Positions 21,289 through 29,631 of a DNA stretch of 37,205 nt are shown in pieces. The stretch lies in NCBI GenBank assembly GCA_025463875.1, contig JAODBI010000030.1, positions 1 through 37,205 of the forward strand, written 5' to 3'. How positions within the stretch are numbered: position 1 is the first letter of the stretch; every line of letters begins with the position of its first letter. A program made the translations under genes and the position numbers. The stretch is from Actinomycetes bacterium. GTDB taxonomy: Bacteria > Actinomycetota > Acidimicrobiia > IMCC26256 > PALSA-610. A model generated the notes under the pieces. It ran no database searches, was not told where the DNA came from, and was given only the letters and a program-made list of their open reading frames with translations.

Positions 21289-23400
21289 ATGCACCACACG
21301 AACCCGCCGAAGAGACGAGCTTGCCGACAGACGATGCAGACATCTTGTGGGGGCCGAGATGATTCGCTTGTCGCGACGGCGGCGCCTGAGGAGCGCGCCC
21401 GACTGCGCCATCAGCCCGCGCTCGACGGCCTGCGAGGTCTCGCAGTCGCGGGCGTGCTGTTGTTCCACGGCGGCCACCTGCAGGGCGGCTTTCTCGGCGT
21501 AGACGCCTTCTTCGTCCTCTCCGGCTTCTTGATCACCTCACTCCTCCTGGTGGAGGCGACCGAGCGGGGCCGCATCTCGCTCCGCGCCTTCTGGGCGCGC
21601 CGGGCCCGCCGGCTGTTGCCCGCGTTGGCGTGCGTGCTCGGCGCGGTCGCGCTCTACGCCTGGCTGCTCGCCCGGCCCGACGAGCTCGCCACCATCCGGG
21701 GCGATGCGTTCGCCACCATCGGGTACTTCGCGAACTGGCGCGCGATCTTCAACAGTCGCGACTACTGGTCGTTGTTCCGAAGCCCGTCGCCGCTCGACCA
21801 CACGTGGAGCCTCGCTATCGAGGAACAGTTCTACCTGGCGTGGCCGTTGCTGGTGGCCGTCGTCACGATCGGCGCCCGCGGCCGCCGCGTGGCCCGGCGG
21901 GTCCTCGTCGCCTCTGGCGCGCTGGCGCTGGGCTCGCTCGCGTGGATGCTCATCGTCTTCGATCCGACGAATCCGTCGCGCGCCTACTTCGGCACCGACA
22001 CCCGCGTTGCCTCGATCCTGGTGGGCGCGGCGCTCGCGGCGTGGTTGCGATTGCGGGGCCCGACGCGCTCGCGCGCGGTGCGCGGCGCACTCGAAGTCAG
22101 CGCGGTCGGAGCCCTCGTCCTGTTGGCCCTGGCGTGGACGCGGCTGTCGGGATCGTCGACGACGTTGTACCGCGGCGGTCTCTTCGTGTGCGCGCTCTCC
22201 GTAGCGGGCGTGATCGCCGCCGCGGTGCACCCGCGACGCGGCCCCGTCAATCAACTGTTCTCGTTCCGTCCGCTGCGTGCGCTCGGGCTCATCAGCTACG
22301 GCGTCTACCTGTGGCACTGGCCCATCTACGTCGTCCTCGACCGGACGCGCGTCCACCTCGACGGATGGCCCCTCCTCGCGGTGCGCATCGCCGCAACGCT
22401 CTGTGTCGCGATCGTGTCGTACCGCTTCGTCGAGCAACCGATCCGGCACGGCCCGCGAGTTCGAGCGGGATCGCAGCTGCGCCCGCGCACCCTGCGCGTA
22501 GGCGTCGCGTTCGCGACTGCGCTCGCGGTCGTGGTCGCCGTCGTCGCCTCGACCGCGGCCGCGCCGGCCGTGCACGTCGTCGTCGCCGACCAGATCCGAC
22601 CACCCGAGCCGATCGCCGCCACCCCGGCACACCGGTCCGGCCCGGGCGTCTACAAGGTCGGGCTCGTCCAGGACAACGTCCCGCGCCGGGTTCTCGTCGT
22701 CGGCAATTCGATGGCGTTGTACGCCGCCGACGAAGGCTTCAAGCAGATACACACGACCCCACCACTCGACGTCCTGAATCTGGGGTCCATCGGATGCCGC
22801 CTCCTTCCCGAGGAAACGCGCACGCGCTATCCGCGCGGTGGACTCTTCGACGGACAGGCGCGCGTGTGCCGCGACAACTGGGCGACGGCCGTGTCCCTGT
22901 TCCGACCCGACGTCGTCGTGATGCTCGTCAGCGAGCCGACCGACGCCGAGCACGAGATCAACGGGCACTGGACGGCTCCGTGCGAGCCTGCGTACGACAC
23001 CGTCTTCGAACGCGAGTTGCACGATCAGATCCGACTGCTCGCATCGGGCGGCGCGCACGTCATCCTGACGACGACGGCGTATGCGGGCCTCCCCTACAAG
23101 ACGCCGCAGTGGTACGCACACAACGACTGCCAGAACAGACTCATCCGGCGGGTCGCGGCGGCGGAACCCAAAGTTGTGCTGGCCGATCTCTTCGCGTGGA
23201 TGTGTCCCCGACTCGACACGGACTGCTACGCGCACGTCGGCGACGTTGTGCTCCGCCCCGACGGTGTGCACTTCCGCGACACGTCGGCCCGGTTGCTCGC
23301 GGCGTGGCTCATCGCGCAGGGCCGCCATCATGGACTGTTCAGGCATCTGCGCGTCGAGGGTCCCGAGGCGCGCGCGATCGCGACGCCCCCGTCACCCTGA
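21289..23400 (+). CDS. OafA-type acyltransferase 3 with C-terminal SGNH domain (exact start uncertain)
   Basis: ALDGLRGLAVAGVLLFH, FFVLSGFLIT, TWSLAIEEQFYLAWPL, LISYGVYLWHWPI; C-terminal VLVVGNSMALY...RPDGVHF. Confidence 0.93.
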   Translation: MHHTNPPKRRACRQTMQTSCGGRDDSLVATAAPEERARLRHQPALDGLRGLAVAGVLLFHGGHLQGGFLGVDAFFVLSGFLITSLLLVEATERGRISLRAFWARRARRLLPALACVLGAVALYAWLLARPDELATIRGDAFATIGYFANWRAIFNSRDYWSLFRSPSPLDHTWSLAIEEQFYLAWPLLVAVVTIGARGRRVARRVLVASGALALGSLAWMLIVFDPTNPSRAYFGTDTRVASILVGAALAAWLRLRGPTRSRAVRGALEVSAVGALVLLALAWTRLSGSSTTLYRGGLFVCALSVAGVIAAAVHPRRGPVNQLFSFRPLRALGLISYGVYLWHWPIYVVLDRTRVHLDGWPLLAVRIAATLCVAIVSYRFVEQPIRHGPRVRAGSQLRPRTLRVGVAFATALAVVVAVVASTAAAPAVHVVVADQIRPPEPIAATPAHRSGPGVYKVGLVQDNVPRRVLVVGNSMALYAADEGFKQIHTTPPLDVLNLGSIGCRLLPEETRTRYPRGGLFDGQARVCRDNWATAVSLFRPDVVVMLVSEPTDAEHEINGHWTAPCEPAYDTVFERELHDQIRLLASGGAHVILTTTAYAGLPYKTPQWYAHNDCQNRLIRRVAAAEPKVVLADLFAWMCPRLDTDCYAHVGDVVLRPDGVHFRDTSARLLAAWLIAQGRHHGLFRHLRVEGPEARAIATPPSP

Positions 23401-23429
23401 CCGCCCGCTGCGGGACTCCTTGTGACGGG

Positions 23430-24023
23430 TTACTTGGTACGGGCCTTGGTGCGGGACCCGTTCGATCCCGAATCGGTCGCAGTCACGGCCGCGCAGAGCT
23501 GATCGACGGTGCCGCACAGCGCGTCGACCTTGCGCTCGAGCGAAGCCAGTCGGTCGTCATCGACTGACGAACCGCGCTCGGCCTGCTTCAACAACGCGTG
23601 ACATTGCTTGAACAACTGCGCCGAATCGCGCTCCTCCGCGATATACCGCCCGAGGAGCGCACCCGTCGCGATGTCGATCGAGTGATCCTTGAAGAAGTCG
23701 TCGAAGATGTCGGGCTTGTCGCCGCGGTCGAGACGATGCAGCTTCAACGTCTCCATCTTGTCGAGATCCGAGCGGTCGGAGGTCACGAGCGCGATCGCGG
23801 CGGCATCGTCGTCGTCTCCGGGGCGAACGTCGTAGCCGAGCTCGTTGATACGACGACCGAAGGTCATTGCGTGCTCGCCTTCGCGCGCCGCGATCTTGCG
23901 CAACACGGCTCTCACGTCGTCGCTCTTCGTCGTCTCCGCCCACGCGGTCAGGTAGGCGTGGGCCCGCCCCTCTGCGACCGCGATCGCGTTCAGAAGACCG
24001 AGATAGCTCGGCTTGTCGGACAT
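23430..24023 (-). CDS. Ferritin-like-fold hypothetical protein with C-terminal coiled coil
   Basis: LLNAIAVAEGRAHAYLTAWAETT...KIAAREGEHAMTFGRRINELGYDV helical carboxylate/His pattern; ATG at 24023. Confidence 0.65.
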   Translation of the reverse strand: MSDKPSYLGLLNAIAVAEGRAHAYLTAWAETTKSDDVRAVLRKIAAREGEHAMTFGRRINELGYDVRPGDDDDAAAIALVTSDRSDLDKMETLKLHRLDRGDKPDIFDDFFKDHSIDIATGALLGRYIAEERDSAQLFKQCHALLKQAERGSSVDDDRLASLERKVDALCGTVDQLCAAVTATDSGSNGSRTKARTK

Positions 24024-24087
24024 GCGGTCGCCTCCTGCTCCGGGGTTTGCCGGTTCCACGCTCGCGCCAATGGCCCGCAGGGCGCCA

Positions 24088-25686
24088 CTAACGGCCGGAT
24101 GCATCGGCCGGCAGACAGACGCGGGGCGGGGCGTTGCCGTTCCTCGGCCCGATGATCACCGGGCCCGGATCGCTCAGTACGACGACCGACGACCCGTCGG
24201 TCGGCCTGAAGACCAGAGGTACGAGCATGCCGATCTTCGCCGACCGCACCATCAGCGGATTGTCGAACACCCCGATGACGTCGCCCGGCTTCAGGCGCAC
24301 CGCCATCGAATGCAGCAGCCGCCCGCACGCGCCTGACGGGCCGGCGCCCGGCGCCCGGTCGAACGACAGCCGGAAGTCGGTAACCGCGAACGCGGCCTTC
24401 GAGATGTGTCCGCCGGGAAGCTCATGGTGTGCGGCCTGGTCGAGGATCCAACCGACGGTGAGATGCTGCGAGAACGCGGTCTCGGGTCGCAGCGTCCGCG
24501 GCACCTCGCGTGCCCGCGGATCCATCGGGATCGAGATGACCAACCGTCGCGTCTCCTGATCGAGGCGTTGGGCCTCGCGTTCGATGCGGACGAACGCCCG
24601 GACGTTGCCGGGTATCCCGACCAGGAAAAGTGCCATCGCGACCGGAAGGAACCATCGCCCCCGCGAGGTCAGCGCGTCGGCGGCGACCGCGAGCGCGGGC
24701 AGTGTCATCGCCGCGACGAGATACGCGTAGCGGGGCTGGAGCGCGTAGGTGGATCCGAACGACGACGCGCGTCCCGTCGCGGTGATCACGAGGAGAAGCA
24801 GGGAGCCGACAAGCAGGCCGAGTGGCGCCAACCGCGCCGGCAACTGTCCCGATCGGCGCGCCTGGACGACCGCGAGGATGAGTCCGGCGACCAACACGAC
24901 TGCGAGCAGCGATCCCACCCAGGCGACGTTGCCCAGAAGGCCATAGGTGTTGCGGAGGCCCTTCGAGACGAACTCCTCGACGCCGCGCGCCGTCGGCGAG
25001 CCTCGTGTATAGCCCGCGTGCCCTGACGCCGCGAACCACACGCCGTAACACGCGGCCGGCGGAACGACGTGGAAGAGCGCCGCTCGCCATCCGCGCCGAG
25101 CCACGACGACGAGGCCCACGACGATCACCATCGCGACCGCGACGCCCGACGTCATCAGGCCGAGCAGTCCGGCCAGGAGCCCGAGGCGGTCGCGCCGGTC
25201 GAGCGGTCCGTCGTGATCGGCGAGGATGAGATGCGCGAGCCCGAACACGAGTGAGCCGGTGAACCCGATCTGGAATGCGCGGGTGATGTTCGCGCCGCCC
25301 GATCCGAAGAGCACGAACAGCGACGCCGCCGAGGTGGCGATCCAAGGTCGCACGCGCGCCCGGAGCATCACGACGAACAGGAGCGCGGCCGCGGTCAGGT
25401 GCGAGAGCACCGCGCACAGCTGATACGGGAAGTACGTGTGCAGCCCGAAGATGCCGTAGAGCGCGCGGTACAGGAGCACCGGCAGGGTCTGCCAGTGCTC
25501 GTTGTGCGGGCGGAACAGGTCGCCGAGATCTCCCGCTCGACGCGTGGCGAGGAAGTCCCACTCGTCGTTGTAGAACCACAGCCATCGACCGAGCACCATG
25601 TAGAGCGCCAGCGCGCCCGCCTCGACCGCGGCGAAGACGGCGATCGGGGCTCGGTCGACGATCCGGCTATCGCGCCGCGGCCTCAC
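24088..25686 (-). CDS. Polytopic membrane protein, GT-C glycosyltransferase-like
   Basis: About 10 hydrophobic segments; N-terminal WLWFYNDEWDFLATR with acidic loop and PHNEHWQTLP. Confidence 0.75.
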   Translation of the reverse strand: MRPRRDSRIVDRAPIAVFAAVEAGALALYMVLGRWLWFYNDEWDFLATRRAGDLGDLFRPHNEHWQTLPVLLYRALYGIFGLHTYFPYQLCAVLSHLTAAALLFVVMLRARVRPWIATSAASLFVLFGSGGANITRAFQIGFTGSLVFGLAHLILADHDGPLDRRDRLGLLAGLLGLMTSGVAVAMVIVVGLVVVARRGWRAALFHVVPPAACYGVWFAASGHAGYTRGSPTARGVEEFVSKGLRNTYGLLGNVAWVGSLLAVVLVAGLILAVVQARRSGQLPARLAPLGLLVGSLLLLVITATGRASSFGSTYALQPRYAYLVAAMTLPALAVAADALTSRGRWFLPVAMALFLVGIPGNVRAFVRIEREAQRLDQETRRLVISIPMDPRAREVPRTLRPETAFSQHLTVGWILDQAAHHELPGGHISKAAFAVTDFRLSFDRAPGAGPSGACGRLLHSMAVRLKPGDVIGVFDNPLMVRSAKIGMLVPLVFRPTDGSSVVVLSDPGPVIIGPRNGNAPPRVCLPADASGR

Positions 25687-25747
25687 GAGGTCGGCGGGTC
25701 GTCACGGGGAACGCAGCACAAGCGGACGATCGTATGACGAACCTGGT

Positions 25748-25769
25748 GACACCAAGAGGGACAGGGCAG
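25748..25769 (+). repeat. Left copy of 22-bp perfect inverted repeat GACACCAAGAGGGACAGGGCAG
   Basis: Exact reverse complement at 29501-29522. Confidence 0.95.
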
Positions 25770-25885
25770 GGGCAAGCGACGAGGACAGAGGCGACACACG
25801 GGGCGGGGCAGGCACGGGCAGGGCCGAAGGACAGGCACGAGGAAGGGACAGGACGGGGCGGCGATGCCAGAGGGGCGGCAGCGCG
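25766..25885 (+). repeat. Copy 1 of a diverged ~120-bp direct repeat
   Basis: Aligns by eye with 29372-29490; shared blocks include gcaagcgacg, cacgaggaa, ggcggcgatgcc/gtcggcgatgcc, ggggcggca. Confidence 0.8.
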
Positions 25886-26422
25886 CCAGCAAGCGCGGCG
25901 ACCGCGGACAGGTACCGCGAAAACCTGGCCAGATGGGCAGGTTCGGTGGGTTGGTGGGCACCTCAGGTCCGCGCTTGAGGCGCGAGTCAGGGAGGCCCAT
26001 GTTGATGGCACGGCGGTTGTCGCGTTCGGATTCATTGTTCTCATCGCGGGCTCCCTCATCTGCGCGCGTGGGTCAGCGACGCGGCGAATTCGCAGCACAA
26101 TGTCCGCAGAACGCATACGAGGCTCGGCGCCACTCTGGCGTCTACACCCCGGGATACTTCGCCCACTTTTCCGACACGGCACGGGACTACGAGTTCCGCC
26201 ACACTCGTCCCGAGATAACCGAAGCATTCGACCGGCAAGTCGCGACGAGCCGAGCCGTCTCTCCTACGTGAACGGCTCAGGTCCAATGGGCACGGGCCGT
26301 AACCTTTAAGACCTGGCCTTGAGGCCCACAATCTTGCCCGTAGCTCCGCAGCGGGAATCCGAAAAGGGCGGCTGATCAACCTCTTCCGACGGCGACGCCC
26401 TCGAAGCTCGGTAGTCGGCCAA

Positions 26423-27553
26423 GTGACCGAGATCAGCAGTGCCTCGGACGATGACGACGCGATGGCGGTCGTCGGCGACGACGATCGACTTGTTGAAGTC
26501 GACGTTGTAGGCGAATCGCATCGACAGGATGCCCTCGAACGGATTGCTGGCTCTCGCACTGATCGCGGCAAGCATCATCACGTCGGCGTGACCCTTCGTT
26601 GCGACCCAAAGAACGAGCATGACCGCAACGCGATACGCGTCGAATGCATGGGACAGTTGCTCGGTTACATTCCGCGGGCGACGGCGACTCAACTTTCGGC
26701 AGCGATGGAAGCACGCTGCGGATCGGTGCTTGAAGGCGTCGGCTTCATTGTTGGTGGTTGGGACGACGGCGACAGCATCGGCTCGTACGGCGTGCGCGTG
26801 TGGATAGGTAAGGAGGCGCTCAACCGGATCGGAGTGAATCCGAGCGCGGTACAGCGCGACCCTTACACGCGATCGGGATCCGCATCGACATCTCTACACG
26901 GGGCGTCGAGCGATCTCGATACGGGCTTCTCCAATGCATGGGAAACCGATGACGACGACGACAGTTACGACCTGTCCTGGTACGAACAACTACCGGAAGC
27001 GGATCGACCCGCTATCGAGATGCTTCGCAAGCTGCTCGCCACGGAAGCCGATCCGTTCGACCGACACTTCCAATACTCAGTGCTTGAACACCGGCTGTAC
27101 CGATGTCGAACACTCTACGATTCCGCACTCGACGAGTACGACACCACTTGTGTCGCACACGACGCCGAGATGGCAACGATGCGAGCGGTGTTCCTGGGTA
27201 AGTGGGGAAAGGTTCCGCGCCTCGATCTCTACCGGCAGATGGCAATCCGTCAATCCAAGGCGCACGACTGGAACGCGGCGCTCTGGTGGAGCGAGCGCGG
27301 GCTCGCCGTCTACGGCGAGGATGCAGCTCGTGAGGCGGCGGTCGAAGACCTCATGAAGCGCCGTATCCAGGCGGTAGCAAAGCTCAATCCGCAGCCCGTG
27401 CAGCCGCGAACCCCGGCCGCGACGACCTCTGGTCTCGCCGCGCCAAGCCTCGAAGACCTTGACTGCAAGTCATGCGGCGCGACGTTTCAACGGGTCAAGG
27501 TCAAGGGACGGAAGCCTCACCTTTGCCCCGACTGTCGAACTCGACGCGATTGA
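26423..27553 (+). CDS. HIRAN domain protein with C-terminal zinc ribbon
   Basis: VDVVGESHRQDAL...VTLRCDPKNEHDRNAIRVECMGQLLGYIPRATA matches the HIRAN pattern; CKSCGATFQRVKVKGRKPHLCPDC C-terminal CxxC pair. Confidence 0.85.
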   Translation: MTEISSASDDDDAMAVVGDDDRLVEVDVVGESHRQDALERIAGSRTDRGKHHHVGVTLRCDPKNEHDRNAIRVECMGQLLGYIPRATATQLSAAMEARCGSVLEGVGFIVGGWDDGDSIGSYGVRVWIGKEALNRIGVNPSAVQRDPYTRSGSASTSLHGASSDLDTGFSNAWETDDDDDSYDLSWYEQLPEADRPAIEMLRKLLATEADPFDRHFQYSVLEHRLYRCRTLYDSALDEYDTTCVAHDAEMATMRAVFLGKWGKVPRLDLYRQMAIRQSKAHDWNAALWWSERGLAVYGEDAAREAAVEDLMKRRIQAVAKLNPQPVQPRTPAATTSGLAAPSLEDLDCKSCGATFQRVKVKGRKPHLCPDCRTRRD

Positions 27554-27778
27554 TCGCTTTGGTCACGTCTGACGACCGACCCCTCGTCGGAGCGGATTTC
27601 TTGCTTGCGCCGAACGGTACTGGCGGCGAAGTCGCGTTCGTCCCCGCGCACGAATAGTCGCCGGACTCGACCCCTCTGCCTAACGTCGGTCGGGACGCGC
27701 GCTGAGGCGGCGTGTCCAGTGCGTCGGCCGGCTGGATGGTGCGTCTCGCGAGCCCTTACTGGCGGGAGCCTCGGGAGG

Positions 27779-28834
27779 TTAGGGACTGCGGGCGAGCTGG
27801 GCGTCGATGCCGGTGGCGGTCGAGCCGACGGTGACCGTGACCGAGGTCGCCGAGGCGGCGGTCGGCGCGTTGTTGAACCACTGGATCGCAAGACCAGACC
27901 CGCTGGGTGGCGCGAAGCGAACTCGATAGGCGGCCGGTCGAACGCCGCTGATGCGGTACGAACCATCGGCGGCGGTTGTCGCGCCGAAGGAGCCAACCCA
28001 CCTGTCTCCCGGACCGTATGCCCATACGGTCACGCCTGAAACGCCAGCGCCGGCGGTATCCGTGACGACACCGGCGATCGCGCCGCCCGCGGCGAGTTGC
28101 GCGTTGGCCGTCACGACGGCGTCATTGAAGGCGGTCCCCAACAAGATGCCGGCGGCGCCTCTGCGGTGCGTCCGATTGTCGAACCATTCCGCAATCAGAT
28201 CGGTCCCGGCCGGCGGCCCGAATCGGACGGTGTAAATGCCGGTTGGGTTGATGTCGAGCTCGTACGCTCCGTTTCGATCCGTCACAGTTCGCAGCGATCC
28301 AACCCAGCTGTCCGAGACTGTGTACGCCCACACGTCGGTGTTCGCCAGCGCATGCCCATCCGGTCCGGTGACCGAACCTTTGATCGCGAACCTCGCCGCA
28401 GCCTGAGGCGTGAACGTGATCGGAGTGACGACGATCTCGAACGTGACGACATCGGCCGCGCCGATGGCGCAGTGCGCCGTCGATGCGGCACAGTCGATCG
28501 TCGTTCCCGAACTCGACGGTGTGATGAAGCGGAACACGGTAACCGGTACCGAGAACGCACCGGTTGCGTCCGTCGTGAGGCTCTCAAATGTCGTACCGCA
28601 GTCCGATGAACTGGGCGGTTGTCCGGTAATAACGCCCTCGCAGAAATCGACGACCGTTGAAGCCGGGAACCCGGTACCTGCGAGGGTGACGACATCGCCC
28701 CCGACGAGCCCCGTGTCGGGCGTGACCGTCAACGAACGGGTCGTCTGCGCCGAACTCTGCGAGGTTGGTGGCCCTACAAGAGCCAACGTACCGCTCACCA
28801 ACAACAGAAGAGCGATGCGAAGCATCCACCTCAT
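27779..28834 (-). CDS. Secreted protein with IPT/neocarzinostatin-like N-terminal domain and two carboxypeptidase-regulatory-like repeats
   Basis: Signal peptide MRWMLRIALLLLVSGTLALVGPPTSQSSAQ; LTVTPDTGLVGGDVVTLAGTGF; two homologous ~95-aa units (VWAYTVSDSWVGS.../VWAYGPGDRWVGS...). Confidence 0.85.
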   Translation of the reverse strand: MRWMLRIALLLLVSGTLALVGPPTSQSSAQTTRSLTVTPDTGLVGGDVVTLAGTGFPASTVVDFCEGVITGQPPSSSDCGTTFESLTTDATGAFSVPVTVFRFITPSSSGTTIDCAASTAHCAIGAADVVTFEIVVTPITFTPQAAARFAIKGSVTGPDGHALANTDVWAYTVSDSWVGSLRTVTDRNGAYELDINPTGIYTVRFGPPAGTDLIAEWFDNRTHRRGAAGILLGTAFNDAVVTANAQLAAGGAIAGVVTDTAGAGVSGVTVWAYGPGDRWVGSFGATTAADGSYRISGVRPAAYRVRFAPPSGSGLAIQWFNNAPTAASATSVTVTVGSTATGIDAQLARSP

Positions 28835-28989
28835 GGTGACTCCATCGAGTCTTCGGGGGGTTCAGATTACCCCGATGACGAGAACATGTCGATAGTCGGA
28901 CGGAGAACCCGAACGCTCCGTGATCCGGTGCGCATCCCCACGGCGCGCTCATAACAACGCTGAGTACGCATCCGAAGCTCTCGCATAAA

Positions 28990-29360
28990 TCAAACCATCT
29001 GCATCAGAGGCGTTGCGGCGCACGCGCGAAGCAGGACGAGTACAGACCCGCAGCCGATCTGGACGCCGACTTGCCCGGCGCGACGAGCGCGCCACCACGA
29101 CTCCCCTTGCGCCGCGTTGCGAATGTAGGAGACAAGGCATGCAATAAGGCATGACATGACGAGCACTGCGAAACCCCACGCTGCGAGATATCCAGCACGG
29201 GGTGGATGTAACCGCTCCCGTCAGCGAGGATCCGGTGGACATCCGGCGTGTGCGGCTTGACGATGACGTGCACCAGGGCAAAGACACCGAGCGCAGCCGC
29301 GTTCGTGAATACAGCGACAGTGATGAGACTCGCAGTCTCGACGAGCGGCGACAGCGCGCC
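28990..29360 (-). pseudogene. Truncated, frameshifted membrane-protein fragment (DUF6338-like by memory)
   Basis: GALSPLVETASLITVAVFTNAAALGVFALVHVIVKPHTPDVHRILADGSGYIHPVL continues only after a frame change near 29196 as AGYLAAWGFAVLVMSCLIACLVSYIRN... to TGA at 28990-28992. Confidence 0.55.
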
Positions 29361-29371
29361 CTGAACGACGC

Positions 29372-29490
29372 GCAGGTGCAAGCGACGGGACCAGAGCGGA
29401 CGACCCACGGGCACGGGCAACGGGCAGGCCCGAAGACAGCCACGAGGAACGAACAGGGCGGGTCGGCGATGCCGGCGGGGCGGCAACGCG
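29372..29490 (+). repeat. Copy 2 of the diverged ~120-bp direct repeat
   Basis: Aligns with 25766-25885 at nearly equal length. Confidence 0.8.
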
Positions 29491-29500
29491 ACAAACGCAG

Positions 29501-29522
29501 CTGCCCTGTCCCTCTTGGTGTC
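29501..29522 (-). repeat. Right copy of 22-bp perfect inverted repeat
   Basis: ctgccctgtccctcttggtgtc, exact reverse complement of 25748-25769. Confidence 0.95.
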
Positions 29523-29538
29523 GACGAACCTGGCTGGC

Positions 29539-29615
29539 TGGTGGGCGATAGAGGACTCGAACCTCCGACCTCCTGCGTGTGAAGCAGGCGCTCTAACCAG
29601 CTGAGCTAACCGCCC
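29539..29615 (-). tRNA. tRNA-Val(CAC), CCA end encoded
   Basis: GGGCGGTTAGCTCAGCTGGTTAGAGCGCCTGCTTCACACGCAGGAGGTCGGAGGTTCGAGTCCTCTATCGCCCACCA; acceptor GGGCGGT/ATCGCCC, anticodon loop TTCACAC. Confidence 0.95.
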
Positions 29616-29631
29616 TCGCGAGACGACGAGG

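Larger units (their letters stand above)
25736..29533. mobile_element. Candidate non-autonomous element or genomic island bounded by inverted and direct repeats beside tRNA-Val
   Basis: GACGAACCTGG at 25736-25746 and 29523-29533; 22-bp perfect inverted repeat at 25748-25769 and 29501-29522; lower GC inside; no transposase/integrase seen. Confidence 0.45.

Noticed and set aside
21538-23346. 602-aa minus-strand ORF
   Set aside because: Antisense shadow of the OafA-type acyltransferase; low-complexity charged composition
25683-26227. Minus-strand Pro/Cys-rich ORFs over repeat copy 1
   Set aside because: Composition follows the G-rich repeat; no support as protein
26306-26692. Minus-strand ORF antisense to the HIRAN gene (128 aa)
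   Set aside because: Looks partly globular, but the opposite strand has a clear HIRAN motif covering the same bases
29202-29582. Plus-strand ORF ending GDRGLEPPTSCV
   Set aside because: Runs through the tRNA-Val gene and the repeat; this peptide ending is a common spurious tRNA read-through
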